A DNA stretch of 64,000 nucleotides from JAWXBM01 sp964470455 (GCA_964470455.1 CAYYCX010000006.1:29982-93981); one strand, 5' to 3'. Counted from the stretch's first letter, positions 15,773 through 24,924 are shown. A program made the numbers and translations. The notes: generated by a model from the letters alone, not told the origin.

Positions 15773-16585
15773 ATGGAACTGTTTTCTTCGAGCCTGCTGG
15801 TCATCATGGCCGCCAGCGCCGCGGTAGCGCTGGGGTCCGTACTGCTGCTGTGGCTGGTCAGCATGGCCATCCGGGATGTGAGCATCATCGACATGTTCTT
15901 CGCGGTCATCCTCATGGCCATCACCGGCGCCTGCCTGTACCTGAGCGAAGCCACGCCGGAGCGGCAATGGCTGGTGACGGCCATGGTCGGAATCTGGGGC
16001 ATTCGCATCACCTTTCATTTGATCCGCCGTAACTGGGGGCATGGCGAAGACCCGCGGTACACCAAGCTGCGCAGCTGGGCTGCCAGCGATCGCGCCTTCA
16101 ACTGGCTGGCCTTGCGCCAGGTATTCCTGCTGCAAGGCGTGGTGCTGTGGTTTGTAGCACTGCCCATCCAGTTTGCCCTCGGACAGGGCAGCCAGGCTGA
16201 ACTGGGATTCTTCGCCTGGGCCGGCTTGCTGGTCTGGGCCGTGGGATTCCTGGTCGAGTGGATCGCCGACGAGCAGTTGCGGAAATTCAAAGCCAACCCG
16301 GAATTGCGCGGCACCGTGCTGCAAAGTGGCCTGTGGCGCTATTCACGCCATCCCAACTATTTCGGCGAGTTGTGCGTGTGGTGGGGCATTTTCCTGGTGG
16401 CCTGCGAAGTTCCGTGGGGCTGGCTTACGATTATCGGCCCCATCGTTTATTCTTACCTGGTGATCAATGTCACCGGACAAAGAACCCTGGACAAGAAACT
16501 GGCGCGGGAAAAGCCCGGCTACCAGGAGTACATGGAGCGGACCAGCGGCCTGATTCCCCTGCCGCCACGGAAATCTCCGGCTTGA
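15773..16585 (+). CDS. DUF1295 steroid 5-alpha-reductase-like membrane protein
   Basis: 270 residues with several membrane segments. Matches DUF1295: GIWGIRITFHLIRRNWGHGEDPRYTKLR, then GLWRYSRHPNYFGELCVWWGIFLV, and a C-terminal PGYQEYMERTSGLIPLPPRK. The SRHPNYFGE block is the NADPH-binding signature of the 5-alpha-reductase/isoprenylcysteine methyltransferase superfamily. Likely reduces or modifies a lipid or isoprenoid substrate in the inner membrane. Its stop overlaps the TTG start of the next gene. Confidence 0.85.
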   Translation: MELFSSSLLVIMAASAAVALGSVLLLWLVSMAIRDVSIIDMFFAVILMAITGACLYLSEATPERQWLVTAMVGIWGIRITFHLIRRNWGHGEDPRYTKLRSWAASDRAFNWLALRQVFLLQGVVLWFVALPIQFALGQGSQAELGFFAWAGLLVWAVGFLVEWIADEQLRKFKANPELRGTVLQSGLWRYSRHPNYFGELCVWWGIFLVACEVPWGWLTIIGPIVYSYLVINVTGQRTLDKKLAREKPGYQEYMERTSGLIPLPPRKSPA

Positions 16586-17559
16586 ATTCCCGCGCGCCAG
16601 CAAACTCAACCGCCGACCCGGCGGGGTCAGCGCTCATTCTCAACAGCCCGGTGGCGCGTGCGTTCGCCATCGTCGGTGACCGTTGGGCCGGGTTGATACT
16701 GCGTGATGTGTTCCTCGGAGTGCGGCAGTTTGAAGTGTTCCGCAAGCGCAGTGGCGCGGCCCGGGGCACGCTGACTTCGCGGCTGAAGTCGCTGGTGGAC
16801 CACGGCATCCTGCAACGCGTTCGATACCAGGAATCACCCGAGCGCTTTGAATACCGGCTGACGCGCAAAGGCCTGGATCTCTACCCGTTCCTGATGTCGG
16901 TGTGGGATTGGGAAACGCGCTGGAGCGTGGAAACGCACATTCCGCCCAACCTGGTCCACACCACCTGCGGACACCCTACCCGGCCTGAGTTCCAGTGCAG
17001 CAGTTGCCACCAGCCGGTGACCATGCGCGAGGTGCAGTTCAAGCGCCAGGCCGAGCAGGGTCCGCCGCAAACGGTTCCGGCCCGGTTCCAGCGCCGCACG
17101 CCCGCCAGCAAGCTCAATACCGACGGCGTGGACCGCGCTTTTTTCCATGTGCTGGACGTGATCGGCGACCGCTGGACCGGCCTGGTGCTGGCCGCCATGT
17201 ATTTTGGCCTCAACCGCTACGACGAAATCGCCAATGCCATCGGCATCGCCACCAATATTCTCTCGGACCGCCTCAAGATGCTGGTGAGCGCAGATATTCT
17301 CGAGCAGGTGCCTTACCAGGAGCGGCCGGTGCGCTACAAATACCGCCTGACGGAGAAAGGCGCGGCGCTTTACCCCATCGCCCTGCAGTTGCATGAATGG
17401 GCGCTGCGCTGGCTGTTCCGGGGCGAGAAACCCGGCATTACGCTGACCCACAGGCCCTGCGGCGCGGATCTTCGTACCGACCTGGTCTGCGCCGTCTGCA
17501 AGAAGCCACTGGACGTGCACAGCGTCAGCTTCGACAGCAGCTTCCTGGAAAACCACTGA
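16582..17559 (+). CDS. Tandem HxlR-family transcriptional regulator
   Basis: 325 residues from a TTG at 16582 (TTGA overlap with the preceding stop). Two HxlR winged-helix domains in one chain: ARAFAIVGDRWAGLILRDVFLGVRQFE (about 23-50) and RAFFHVLDVIGDRWTGLVLAAMYFGLNRYDE (about 185-215). Each is followed by a Cys pair segment (CGHPTRPEFQCSSCHQP and CGADLRTDLVCAVCKKP) that may bind metal. HxlR proteins usually dimerise; here two domains are covalently joined. A possible owner of the 16-bp motif. Confidence 0.83.
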   Translation: MNSRAPANSTADPAGSALILNSPVARAFAIVGDRWAGLILRDVFLGVRQFEVFRKRSGAARGTLTSRLKSLVDHGILQRVRYQESPERFEYRLTRKGLDLYPFLMSVWDWETRWSVETHIPPNLVHTTCGHPTRPEFQCSSCHQPVTMREVQFKRQAEQGPPQTVPARFQRRTPASKLNTDGVDRAFFHVLDVIGDRWTGLVLAAMYFGLNRYDEIANAIGIATNILSDRLKMLVSADILEQVPYQERPVRYKYRLTEKGAALYPIALQLHEWALRWLFRGEKPGITLTHRPCGADLRTDLVCAVCKKPLDVHSVSFDSSFLENH

Positions 17560-17609
17560 CAAGGCGGATTGCGGTAATCACCCACTTTGGCTGAACCCGG
17601 GTATTTCTG

Positions 17610-19190
17610 ATGCAAACAACGAGCAAACTCCTGTTCCCGGCATGGTGCGTGGCGGTCGCAGTGCTGGCCGGCTGCGCCGGACAGTCCGTCCAGAACGGCC
17701 CGGTCGCCGGGCAGGTTGCCGCGAACTGCACGGGTTTTCTCGCCCGGCCCCTTGAAGGCATCAGGGTGGACTCGGCCGAGGTCGTTTCCGGCCGTGAAGA
17801 CCTGCCGGCTTTCTGCGCCGTGCGCGGCACCATAGCGCCGACCATCGGTTTTGAAATGCGCCTGCCGCTGGATGGCTGGAACGGCAAACTGTTCCAGTCG
17901 GGATGCGGCGGTTATTGCGGCGCGGTGATACCCGACAAGCCGGGCTGGTCCAACACCATCAACGGCGCCCTGCGAATGGGCTATGCCGCGATCACCACTG
18001 ATGCCGGGCACGAGGGTGGCCTGGGCGATGCTTCCTGGGCGCTGGATAATCCAGAAGGCGTGGAACTGTATGCTCACCGTTCCATTCCACTCACTCATGA
18101 TGCTGCCATGCAGTTGGCGGAAGCGCTTTATGGCCATGATCCGGAATTGAGCTATTTCGGCGGCTGTTCCAACGGCGGCCGCATGGCGGCGATGGCGGCG
18201 CAGCGCTACCCTGACATCTTCGACGGCATTTTCGCCGGGGGTTCAGTGCTGAACCTGTCGCAGAATGGCGGTATTTACGGGTCCTGGGTGGTGCAGTCCA
18301 ACATCGCGGAAGATGGCAGCCGCATCCTCACCGCCGAAAACTTCGCCGCCAGGCTGCCCGTGCTGGAAGCCGCAGTGCTGGCGCAATGCGATGCGAGCGA
18401 TGGGCGGGAGGACGGCAACATCACCCAGCCACGCGAATGCAAGCCAGACCTCAGTCAGTTGCCCATCTGTACTGCTTCGAACGGAAGCGATCCCGCAACG
18501 TGTTTCACCGCTGCCGAGCTGGGCGTGCTGCAACGCTGGTACCAGGGTCCGCGCAATTCCGCCGGCGAACAGCTGTATCCAGGCATGCCACCGGGCAGCG
18601 AGCGCTACTGGCTGGTGTGGTTCCTGGATCGGGGCGGACAAACCGCGCCGGGCAATGCACTGGGTGGCGACTATGCCCGTTACCTGGGCTTTCCCGAAGG
18701 CGTGCCGGAAGGCTATACCGCCCTGGATTTTGATTTTGACCGTGACCCAGCCCGGCTGGCCGCGAACGGCGAACAACTGGATGCCCTGGACGCCGACCTC
18801 AGTGCTTATCGTGACCTCGGCGGAAAGCTGCTGATGTGGCATGGCTGGCAGGATCCGCTGGTGCTGCCCGACCAGAGCACGGAATACTACGAATCAGTAG
18901 AAGTCGCCATGGGCGGCGAGCAGGCCACGCAGGATTTCCTGCGCCTGTTCATGATTCCCGGCCAGGGCCATTGCTGGGAGATTCCGGCCGGCCAGCCGGA
19001 TCAGTTCAATCCGCTGGCCGTGCTGGAGCGCTGGGTGGAACAGGGCGAGGCGCCGGAGCAGCTGGTGGTAACTACGCCGCCAGCCGGGCCGGGGAATTTC
19101 GGCGCACCGGCGCACAGTGCGACCCAAAGTTCAAACCAAAATGCGGCCCTCTGCCCTTATCCGATCGCCGCCAACTCCTGCTCAAGGTAA
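17610..19190 (+). CDS. Tannase/feruloyl esterase-family lipoprotein
   Basis: 526 residues. Signal peptide with lipobox LAGC (Cys 22), so probably an outer-membrane or periplasmic lipoprotein. The nucleophile region is GGCSNGG (Cys 186, Ser 187), and the C-terminal part has HGWQDPLVLP (catalytic Asp) and PGQGHCWE (His next to Cys). The Cys-Ser and His-Cys pairs match the CS-D-HC arrangement of tannases. It cleaves phenolic esters such as gallate or ferulate; substrate inferred. Its 3' end overlaps the convergent SDR gene by 34 bases. Confidence 0.87.
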   Translation: MQTTSKLLFPAWCVAVAVLAGCAGQSVQNGPVAGQVAANCTGFLARPLEGIRVDSAEVVSGREDLPAFCAVRGTIAPTIGFEMRLPLDGWNGKLFQSGCGGYCGAVIPDKPGWSNTINGALRMGYAAITTDAGHEGGLGDASWALDNPEGVELYAHRSIPLTHDAAMQLAEALYGHDPELSYFGGCSNGGRMAAMAAQRYPDIFDGIFAGGSVLNLSQNGGIYGSWVVQSNIAEDGSRILTAENFAARLPVLEAAVLAQCDASDGREDGNITQPRECKPDLSQLPICTASNGSDPATCFTAAELGVLQRWYQGPRNSAGEQLYPGMPPGSERYWLVWFLDRGGQTAPGNALGGDYARYLGFPEGVPEGYTALDFDFDRDPARLAANGEQLDALDADLSAYRDLGGKLLMWHGWQDPLVLPDQSTEYYESVEVAMGGEQATQDFLRLFMIPGQGHCWEIPAGQPDQFNPLAVLERWVEQGEAPEQLVVTTPPAGPGNFGAPAHSATQSSNQNAALCPYPIAANSCSR

Positions 19191-20119
19191 GCCACGAGTT
19201 CTTCCACGGTGCATTGCGGTGTGCGGGTGAACTCGTACATGTGGGTTTCGCGGGCAGCGCGATCGAACCAGATCACCTCTTCGCCGGTGATTTCCGGTTT
19301 CGCCTGGCACAGCCACAGGGCCGTGTCGGCGCCCTGTCTCGGTGAGCGCAACAGCACGTTCTGGATTTTCCAGAACACCGGTAATGCGGTTTTCACGCCG
19401 GGTGTCTTGGTCCAGCCAGGATGTGTGACGTAGCAGCGCAGGCCCTTGTCGCCGTATTTCTGGTTCCAGTAACCGGTTAACGCCACCTGCGCCCGCTTGG
19501 CGTAGGCATAGGCAATCTTGCCGTTGTATTTGGCGGCATCGGTGACATTCAGCTTCTTGTAGCCCAGTGGCGCGTTGTACATGCCGCCCGAGGTCATGTT
19601 GACGATGGTGGCGTCCGGCTTCAGCGCACCACCGGCAATCAGGCCTTCGGTCAATAGGTAATGCATCAGCACGTTGGTGGCGAAGGAGGTCTCCAGACCT
19701 TCAGGCGTGAGTTGCAGCTCGTTCAGCAACAAGCCGACATTGTTCTGAAGTACGTCAATGTGAACGCCTTCTGAAACCATCTGGTCCACCAGCGCCTGGT
19801 TGCCGCTTTTCAGCGACAGGTCATGCACCGCGAAACGGATGCGCTGGCGCACTTCGGGCTTCAGCTTGGCAAAGGCTGCTTCCAGCTTCGGCTGGCTGCG
19901 CGCCGCGGCAATCACGCTGGCGCCGGCTTCCGCGGCAGCAATGGCGATGGCCTGGCCGATGCCCGCCGAGGCGCCGGTTACCAGCCAGGTCTGGCCGGTG
20001 AAATCCAGCTTGGGGCCGGAGCCCCATCCCAGCCGGCGCGCGTAGTAGCCGGTCTTGGTGTAGGTGGGCGTGAAGCGGGCGTAGAAATTGATGATTTTTG
20101 CCAGGTCGCGGGTTTTCAT
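19157..20119 (-). CDS. Short-chain dehydrogenase/reductase (DHRS12-like)
   Basis: 320 residues. The TGASAGIGQA nucleotide motif is followed by NNVGLLL; the catalytic core has NMTSGGMYNAP and YAYAKRAQ (Tyr and Lys of the YxxxK motif). The N-terminal extension FTPTYTKTGYYARRL is found in the DHRS12 branch. NADP-dependent oxidoreductase, substrate unknown. It has a duplicated 13-bp leader and overlaps the 3' end of the tannase gene. Confidence 0.85.
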   Translation of the reverse strand: MKTRDLAKIINFYARFTPTYTKTGYYARRLGWGSGPKLDFTGQTWLVTGASAGIGQAIAIAAAEAGASVIAAARSQPKLEAAFAKLKPEVRQRIRFAVHDLSLKSGNQALVDQMVSEGVHIDVLQNNVGLLLNELQLTPEGLETSFATNVLMHYLLTEGLIAGGALKPDATIVNMTSGGMYNAPLGYKKLNVTDAAKYNGKIAYAYAKRAQVALTGYWNQKYGDKGLRCYVTHPGWTKTPGVKTALPVFWKIQNVLLRSPRQGADTALWLCQAKPEITGEEVIWFDRAARETHMYEFTRTPQCTVEELVAYLEQELAAIG

Positions 20120-20122
20120 AAT

Positions 20123-20148
20123 ATTTGTCCGTTGGATTTATCCGTTGG
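20123..20148. repeat. Two tandem 13-bp copies at the SDR start
   Basis: ATTTGTCCGTTGG then ATTTATCCGTTGG, differing at one base. The upstream copy supplies the last codons and TAA of the FAD oxidoreductase gene (stop 20138-20140). The nearer copy ends 4 bases before the SDR start codon, so the duplication sits between coupled genes. Confidence 0.88.
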
Positions 20149-21505
20149 GGTTTCCGTGTGTCAGGGTTTGAATGGCCTTGGCCGCAGCCCGTCCCGATGA
20201 CGCTGAACCTTCCGTGCCGATGGTTCCGGGCGGTGTGGCGCCGTCGCCCACGTTATACAGGCCGGTTACCGGGGTGTCCTGCGGCATCATGTAGCCCGGC
20301 CAGCGATGCATGCCCGGCGCCGGGCCCATGTGCCTGGCTTTCACCAGGAAGTGCGCGCGCTGCTGCAGGCCGGGAAAATTCTGTTCCAGCTCATCCAGCG
20401 TGTTGGCGGCATCGGCGCGCAGGTCGTTGGTGGTGGCATCCACCGGTGCGCCGTAGGCGGTGTGCAGGTATTTTCCTTCCGGCGCGAGCTGCGGCGAAAT
20501 CAGCGAGGGGATTTCCAGGTAAATCAGGTTGCGCGTATTGCCGAACACCAGGCTGCCGTCGAGATCCGGCATCAAGGGTTCATCCAGCACGAAGGAGTAA
20601 TGGATGATCGGCGCCGAATACGGATGTGCGTTGTACCGTTCGAGCCAGCTGCCGTTGAACAGGCTGGCATCGCCACACAGTTCCATGGTGGCTTCAGGGC
20701 CGAGGTTCGAGACCACGACATCGGCGCTGAAACGCCGCGTGACGCCATCATGGCTGACCACCTCGACGCCGCGGACGCGCTGGTTTTCCACCAGGATTCG
20801 GCTGCAGCGCTGGCGCCGCAGGATCTCGCCGCCGCGTGATTCGATGGCGGCCGCCAGGGTTTCCATCAGCGCGCCGTTGCCGGCCGCCGCCAGGCCGAAG
20901 CGGCTGCCCTTGCTGCTGTTGCCGAGGAACCGGAAGTACTCGGCGGCCGGAATCTCATGCAGGCTGGTGCCCATCAGCGCCGCGCAGAATCCCTGGAACA
21001 CGCCCAGCACCGCCGGGTTGTCGGTGTGCTGCAGGAACCAGTCGCGGAGGCTCAGGGCCTCATCAGGTCTTTCGCCGCCAAGCACGGCAATGATGGCGCG
21101 GAACAACTGCTCGGTTTTTTCCTGGTCGCCCTCAAAGGCAAACTCGATCATGCCGCGCAAGCCACCACCCACGCGAGGCAGGTCATAATCGCCGTGCAGC
21201 ATGCGGTAGCGCATGCGGCCGGTGGTTTCCACCATGTCCATGTCCGCCCCTACGGCATCGAATGCCTGGCGGATCGCGCTGTCCGGGCCCATCGGCACCA
21301 TGATGGCGCCGGTGGTGACGGTGAAGCCGTCGCGCTCACGGTGCGAGCAGCGCCCGCCCATATAGCGCGACTTTTCCAGCACCAGCACGCGATAGCCCGC
21401 CGCGGTGAGGTAGGCCGCGGCACTCAGGCCGCCAATGCCGGCGCCCAAAACGATGACGTCCACATCTTTGGCTGCACCGGAGGCTGCATTGATGGCTGGA
21501 TTCAT
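20138..21505 (-). CDS. Phytoene-desaturase-type FAD oxidoreductase
   Basis: 455 residues from the ATG at 21505. Start chosen because the FAD motif VIVLGAGIGGLSAAAYL begins about 18 residues later; an ORF starting at 21622 would run through the promoter motif. Then the LEKSRYMGGRCSHRERDGF block of amine-oxidase/phytoene-desaturase-like enzymes and a C-terminal YNVGDGATPPGTIGTEGSASSGRAAA FAD segment. It removes hydrogens from C-C or C-N bonds; substrate unknown. Two short repeats lie at each end of its transcript. It reads divergently from the molybdopterin enzyme. Confidence 0.83.
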   Translation of the reverse strand: MNPAINAASGAAKDVDVIVLGAGIGGLSAAAYLTAAGYRVLVLEKSRYMGGRCSHRERDGFTVTTGAIMVPMGPDSAIRQAFDAVGADMDMVETTGRMRYRMLHGDYDLPRVGGGLRGMIEFAFEGDQEKTEQLFRAIIAVLGGERPDEALSLRDWFLQHTDNPAVLGVFQGFCAALMGTSLHEIPAAEYFRFLGNSSKGSRFGLAAAGNGALMETLAAAIESRGGEILRRQRCSRILVENQRVRGVEVVSHDGVTRRFSADVVVSNLGPEATMELCGDASLFNGSWLERYNAHPYSAPIIHYSFVLDEPLMPDLDGSLVFGNTRNLIYLEIPSLISPQLAPEGKYLHTAYGAPVDATTNDLRADAANTLDELEQNFPGLQQRAHFLVKARHMGPAPGMHRWPGYMMPQDTPVTGLYNVGDGATPPGTIGTEGSASSGRAAAKAIQTLTHGNPNG

Positions 21506-21522
21506 TGTATGATGCTCGTGAC

Positions 21523-21538
21523 TTGCATTATCAGACTT
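21523..21538. promoter_or_regulatory. 16-bp motif, site 2, upstream of FAD oxidoreductase
   Basis: TTGCATTATCAGACTT, 18 bases from the start of the FAD gene and about 200 from the divergent molybdopterin gene. TATAGA follows at 21543 in the plus direction. Confidence 0.55.
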
Positions 21539-21599
21539 AAGGTATAGAAAGCCGGCTTGCGGGTCAATGCCCCGATGAATGATCCTGGCCAATGATTTT

Positions 21600-21638
21600 G
21601 GTTGGTCATTCTGGTTGGTCATTCTGGTTGGTCAATTT
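21600..21638. repeat. Three 13-bp tandem copies in the divergent intergenic region
   Basis: GGTTGGTCATTCT, GGTTGGTCATTCT, GGTTGGTCAATTT. Located about 95 bases from both flanking starts. The message-strand side for the FAD gene is rich in ACCAACCAGAA. Confidence 0.9.
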
Positions 21639-21734
21639 GGGGAATCTGTTTTGCAGAGCACCTCTGCCTGGCAGACCGGCCAGTCGGGCCATCGCCGGCA
21701 GTACACAGAATCCAGCGGGAGGTTGAGCGAACCC

Positions 21735-23897
21735 ATGAGCAAAGAAATCCGCCACGGCATTTGCCGCTTCTGTCACGCCATGTGCTCGATGAAAGTCACG
21801 CTCGAGCACGGGCGCATCACCCACCTGATCGGCGACAAGGACAATCCGGTCTTTCACGGCTACAGCTGTATCAAGGGCCGCAACTTCCATGAGTTCCATT
21901 ACTCGCCTGATCGCATCACGCGGCCGCAGAAACGGCAGGCGGATGGCAGTTTCGCGGCCATCTCCATGGATGCCGCGCTTGGCGAGATCGGCGCAAAGGT
22001 GCAGGCCATCATCGATGAGCACGGGCCGCGGTCGGTGGCCATGTATACCGGAACCTTCAGCCACTTCTGCCCGGGCGGCGTAATGGCGCGGCATGGTTTC
22101 ATGGACGCCATCGGTTCGCCCATGCGTTTCTCCAACGCCACCATCGACCAGCCGGGCAAACCCATTGCCATGGCCCTGCATGGCCGCTGGGGCGCCGGGC
22201 CGCAGCCGTTCGAAACCGCCGATGTCTGCCTGGTGGTGGGCGCCAACCCGCTGGTGTCGATGTGGGGTGGCATCCCGCCGTTCAACCCGGCCAAGCGGTT
22301 GCATGATGCCCGGCAGCGCGGCCTAAGGCTGATCGTGATCGACCCGCGGCGCACCGAAACCGCCCGCAAGGCGGACCTGCACCTGCAAAGCCTGCCGGGA
22401 TTCGATGCCGCCATCCTGGCCAGCATGATCCGGGTCATCATCGGCCAGCGGCTGTTTGACCAGGAGTTCGTTGCCACCGAGGCCGAAGGTCTGGATGCCC
22501 TGGCCGAAGCCGTCGAGCCGTTTGAACCGGCACGCGTTGAACAGGCGGCCGGCCTGCAACCGGGGCAGATCGAGGCGGCGGCACGCATGTTTGCCGAAGC
22601 CAAACGCGGCATCGCCACCGGCGGCACCGGTTCCAACATGGCGCCACATGGCACGGTGATGGAGTACCTGATTCTCTGTCTCAACACCCTGTGCGGCCGC
22701 TGGCTGCGGGCCGGAGAGACCATTCCCAACAAGGGCGTGCTGTATCGCATGTACACCGGCCATGCGCGGGCCGAGAAACCGCGGCCCGGATTCGGCTTCG
22801 GTGAGAAACTGCGGGTGCGCGGCCTGGCCGACACCGCAGCCGGATTGCCCACGGCGGCACTGGCCGATGAGATCCTCACACCGGGTGAGGGCCAGGTGAA
22901 AGCCCTGTTCGTGGTCGGCGGCAATCCGCTGGCGAACTGGCCCAACCGCCTGAAAGTGGAACAGGCGCTGGAATCGCTGGACCTGCTGGTGTGCATCGAT
23001 CCGCAATTCTCGGCCACGGCGCAGCACGCCGATTACGTCATCGGACCCATGTTCGGTTACGAACTGCCGGCCACTTCATTCGCCAGCGAAGGCATTACGT
23101 ACTACGGCCTGTCGCTGGGCGTGCCGGAGCCTTTTGCCCAGTACCAGCCGGCGCTGATCGAGCCGCCGGCCAACAGCGAAGTGATCGAGGACTGGCGGTT
23201 CTTCTACGAACTGGCGCGGCGCATGGGCCTGAGCCTGGGTTACTTTGGCCATGCCTTTGACATGGACGATGCGCCCACCACCGATGAGTTGCTGGAAACC
23301 TTTCTCAAGCGCAGCCCGGTGCCGCTGGAAGAAATCAAGAAGCACGAGGCGGGCGGCCTGTTTCCACAGCAATCCGGCCCGGCGACGGCAAAAGAGCCCG
23401 ACTGGCCATTCCGCCTGCAATTGGCTCATCCTGAAATGCTGAAGGAACTGGCGATTGCCGAAGCCGAACTGGGCCAGCCTTCCCACCTGGCGCGCAGCGT
23501 TGCATCGCTGGATGGCCTGAAGTTGCTACTGGTCAGCCGGCGGCAGCATGAGGTCTACAATTCGGTGGGTCACAACCTGCCGGCGCTCAGGCGGAAGCTG
23601 CCCTACAACCCGGTGTACCTGCACCCGGATGATGCGGCCCTGCTGGGCGTGGCGGACGGTGATCGTGTCAGCATTGCCAGCGCGCGGGCGGAAGTGTTCG
23701 GCCAGGCCGAACTGGCCGATGACCTGCGCCCCGGCGTGGTGTCGGTGGCGCATGGCTTCCCCAACCAGCGCGGGCTTTCAAAGGCAAGCCCGGGCACCAG
23801 TGTTTCAGCGCTGCTGGACGATGAGGTGGATTACGACCCCATCAGCGGCCTGCCGCTGATGAGTGCCGTGCCGGTCAGCGTGCGGGCCTGCCAGTAA
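21735..23897 (+). CDS. Molybdopterin oxidoreductase, cytoplasmic, DMSO-reductase superfamily
   Basis: 720 residues from the ATG at 21735. It has an N-terminal [4Fe-4S] site, Cys 10, 13, 17 and 45 (CRFCHAMC then GYSCIKGR). The central domain has VVGANPLVSMWGG and VVGGNPLANWPN, and the C-terminal domain has YNPVYLHPDDA and GDRVSIASARAEVFG. No twin-arginine signal, so cytoplasmic. At the usual metal-ligand position near residue 150 I see RFSNATIDQPGKPIA, with no Cys or Ser where many relatives have one. Reaction not inferable. Its upstream frame continues as non-conserved sequence. Confidence 0.85.
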   Translation: MSKEIRHGICRFCHAMCSMKVTLEHGRITHLIGDKDNPVFHGYSCIKGRNFHEFHYSPDRITRPQKRQADGSFAAISMDAALGEIGAKVQAIIDEHGPRSVAMYTGTFSHFCPGGVMARHGFMDAIGSPMRFSNATIDQPGKPIAMALHGRWGAGPQPFETADVCLVVGANPLVSMWGGIPPFNPAKRLHDARQRGLRLIVIDPRRTETARKADLHLQSLPGFDAAILASMIRVIIGQRLFDQEFVATEAEGLDALAEAVEPFEPARVEQAAGLQPGQIEAAARMFAEAKRGIATGGTGSNMAPHGTVMEYLILCLNTLCGRWLRAGETIPNKGVLYRMYTGHARAEKPRPGFGFGEKLRVRGLADTAAGLPTAALADEILTPGEGQVKALFVVGGNPLANWPNRLKVEQALESLDLLVCIDPQFSATAQHADYVIGPMFGYELPATSFASEGITYYGLSLGVPEPFAQYQPALIEPPANSEVIEDWRFFYELARRMGLSLGYFGHAFDMDDAPTTDELLETFLKRSPVPLEEIKKHEAGGLFPQQSGPATAKEPDWPFRLQLAHPEMLKELAIAEAELGQPSHLARSVASLDGLKLLLVSRRQHEVYNSVGHNLPALRRKLPYNPVYLHPDDAALLGVADGDRVSIASARAEVFGQAELADDLRPGVVSVAHGFPNQRGLSKASPGTSVSALLDDEVDYDPISGLPLMSAVPVSVRACQ

Positions 23898-23987
23898 TCG
23901 TTCGGGTCAGTACGCGTTCTGGTTGATGCGCGTTCCGGTGAGTACGCTTGGTGGTGGGCACGCGTTGGGGCCAGCCAGGCTAACGGG

Positions 23988-24839
23988 TCAGTGAGCGCTT
24001 CCACGCGAGGTGTGTTCGTGGGCAATCCGCCACTGGCCATCCGCCTGATGCTTCCACACATGGGTGAAACTGCCATCCACGGTTTCAGCGGGAAACACGT
24101 GGGTGAACTGGCCGCTTGAGATCACCGTATCGGGGCCGATCTGGCGAATCACCACATCCCTGGCGGTGAAATCACCCATGGCCTCATCGGTGCTCCAGGC
24201 GCCGCGGAACATCTCCGCCATGGCGTTCCAGCCGCGTACCGACTGGTTGCCGAACATGATCGAGAGATCTGCGGAATTCCAGTAGGACGCCAGATACCCT
24301 TCCATGTCGCCCGCATTCCAGTCAGATTGCAGGTTGTCGGTGAGGTCACGAATGGCCTGTTCGGTTTGCGCCGCCCTGGCGGCCAGCACATCATCCGTGG
24401 TCAGCGCTTCAGCCAACTGGTGATGGTCGTAGTATTCACGCCACTCGGTCACCAGTCCGTCATTGATTTCCAGCACGCCCGCCACCGGCACGCGCGAATG
24501 CTTGCCGTTGTAGACGAAGTCATCCACCCGCTCCATCACCACCGCGCCATCGATGATGCCGATGCGGGCCAGCTGCAACTCAATGCGCTCCACGCCGGGC
24601 GTGAAACGTGAGAACCGCTGGCGGATGTTGTCACGCCCCACTACCGGCTCGCTCATCATGCTGTGCATCACCGCGTCTTCGGAAAACAGGGCGTACACGG
24701 CCTCCCAGTCCACCCGGTTCCAGGCATCCACCATTTTTTGCGCGGTGGCGAGTTTTTCTTCATCGGTGTCGGCATGAACGGGCAGCGTAAAAAGCGCGCT
24801 GGCAAGCGCCAGTAAAAGGATGCGGGTTCTGTATTTCAC
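23988..24839 (-). CDS. Exported limonene-1,2-epoxide-hydrolase-like protein with second NTF2-like domain
   Basis: 283 residues, signal peptide ending PVHADTDEE. First domain matches the limonene-epoxide-hydrolase (LEH) family: MHSMMSEPVVGRDNIRQRF, then MERVDDFVYNGKHSRVPVAGV, then WREYYD. The Arg-Asp (ERVDD) and final Asp (YYD) of the LEH catalytic triad are in place. The second half (about 175-283) is a SnoaL/DUF4440-like fold without those residues. Exported LEH is unusual since known ones are cytoplasmic. Divergent from the MFS gene. Confidence 0.75.
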   Translation of the reverse strand: MKYRTRILLLALASALFTLPVHADTDEEKLATAQKMVDAWNRVDWEAVYALFSEDAVMHSMMSEPVVGRDNIRQRFSRFTPGVERIELQLARIGIIDGAVVMERVDDFVYNGKHSRVPVAGVLEINDGLVTEWREYYDHHQLAEALTTDDVLAARAAQTEQAIRDLTDNLQSDWNAGDMEGYLASYWNSADLSIMFGNQSVRGWNAMAEMFRGAWSTDEAMGDFTARDVVIRQIGPDTVISSGQFTHVFPAETVDGSFTHVWKHQADGQWRIAHEHTSRGSAH

Positions 24840-24889
24840 TTGCGTCTCCGGTGCGTGCGCACATGTTGATGCGCGGCGGTTGTTTTAAC

Positions 24890-24905
24890 TTGCATAACAA
24901 GACTT
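24890..24905. promoter_or_regulatory. 16-bp motif, site 3, between LEH-like and MFS genes
   Basis: TTGCATAACAAGACTT. TTGCAT at its start is followed after 17 bases by TAGTCT, a possible plus-strand promoter for the MFS gene. If so, a bound regulator would overlap it. Confidence 0.5.
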
Positions 24906-24924
24906 TTCAACCTAGTCTAGGACA

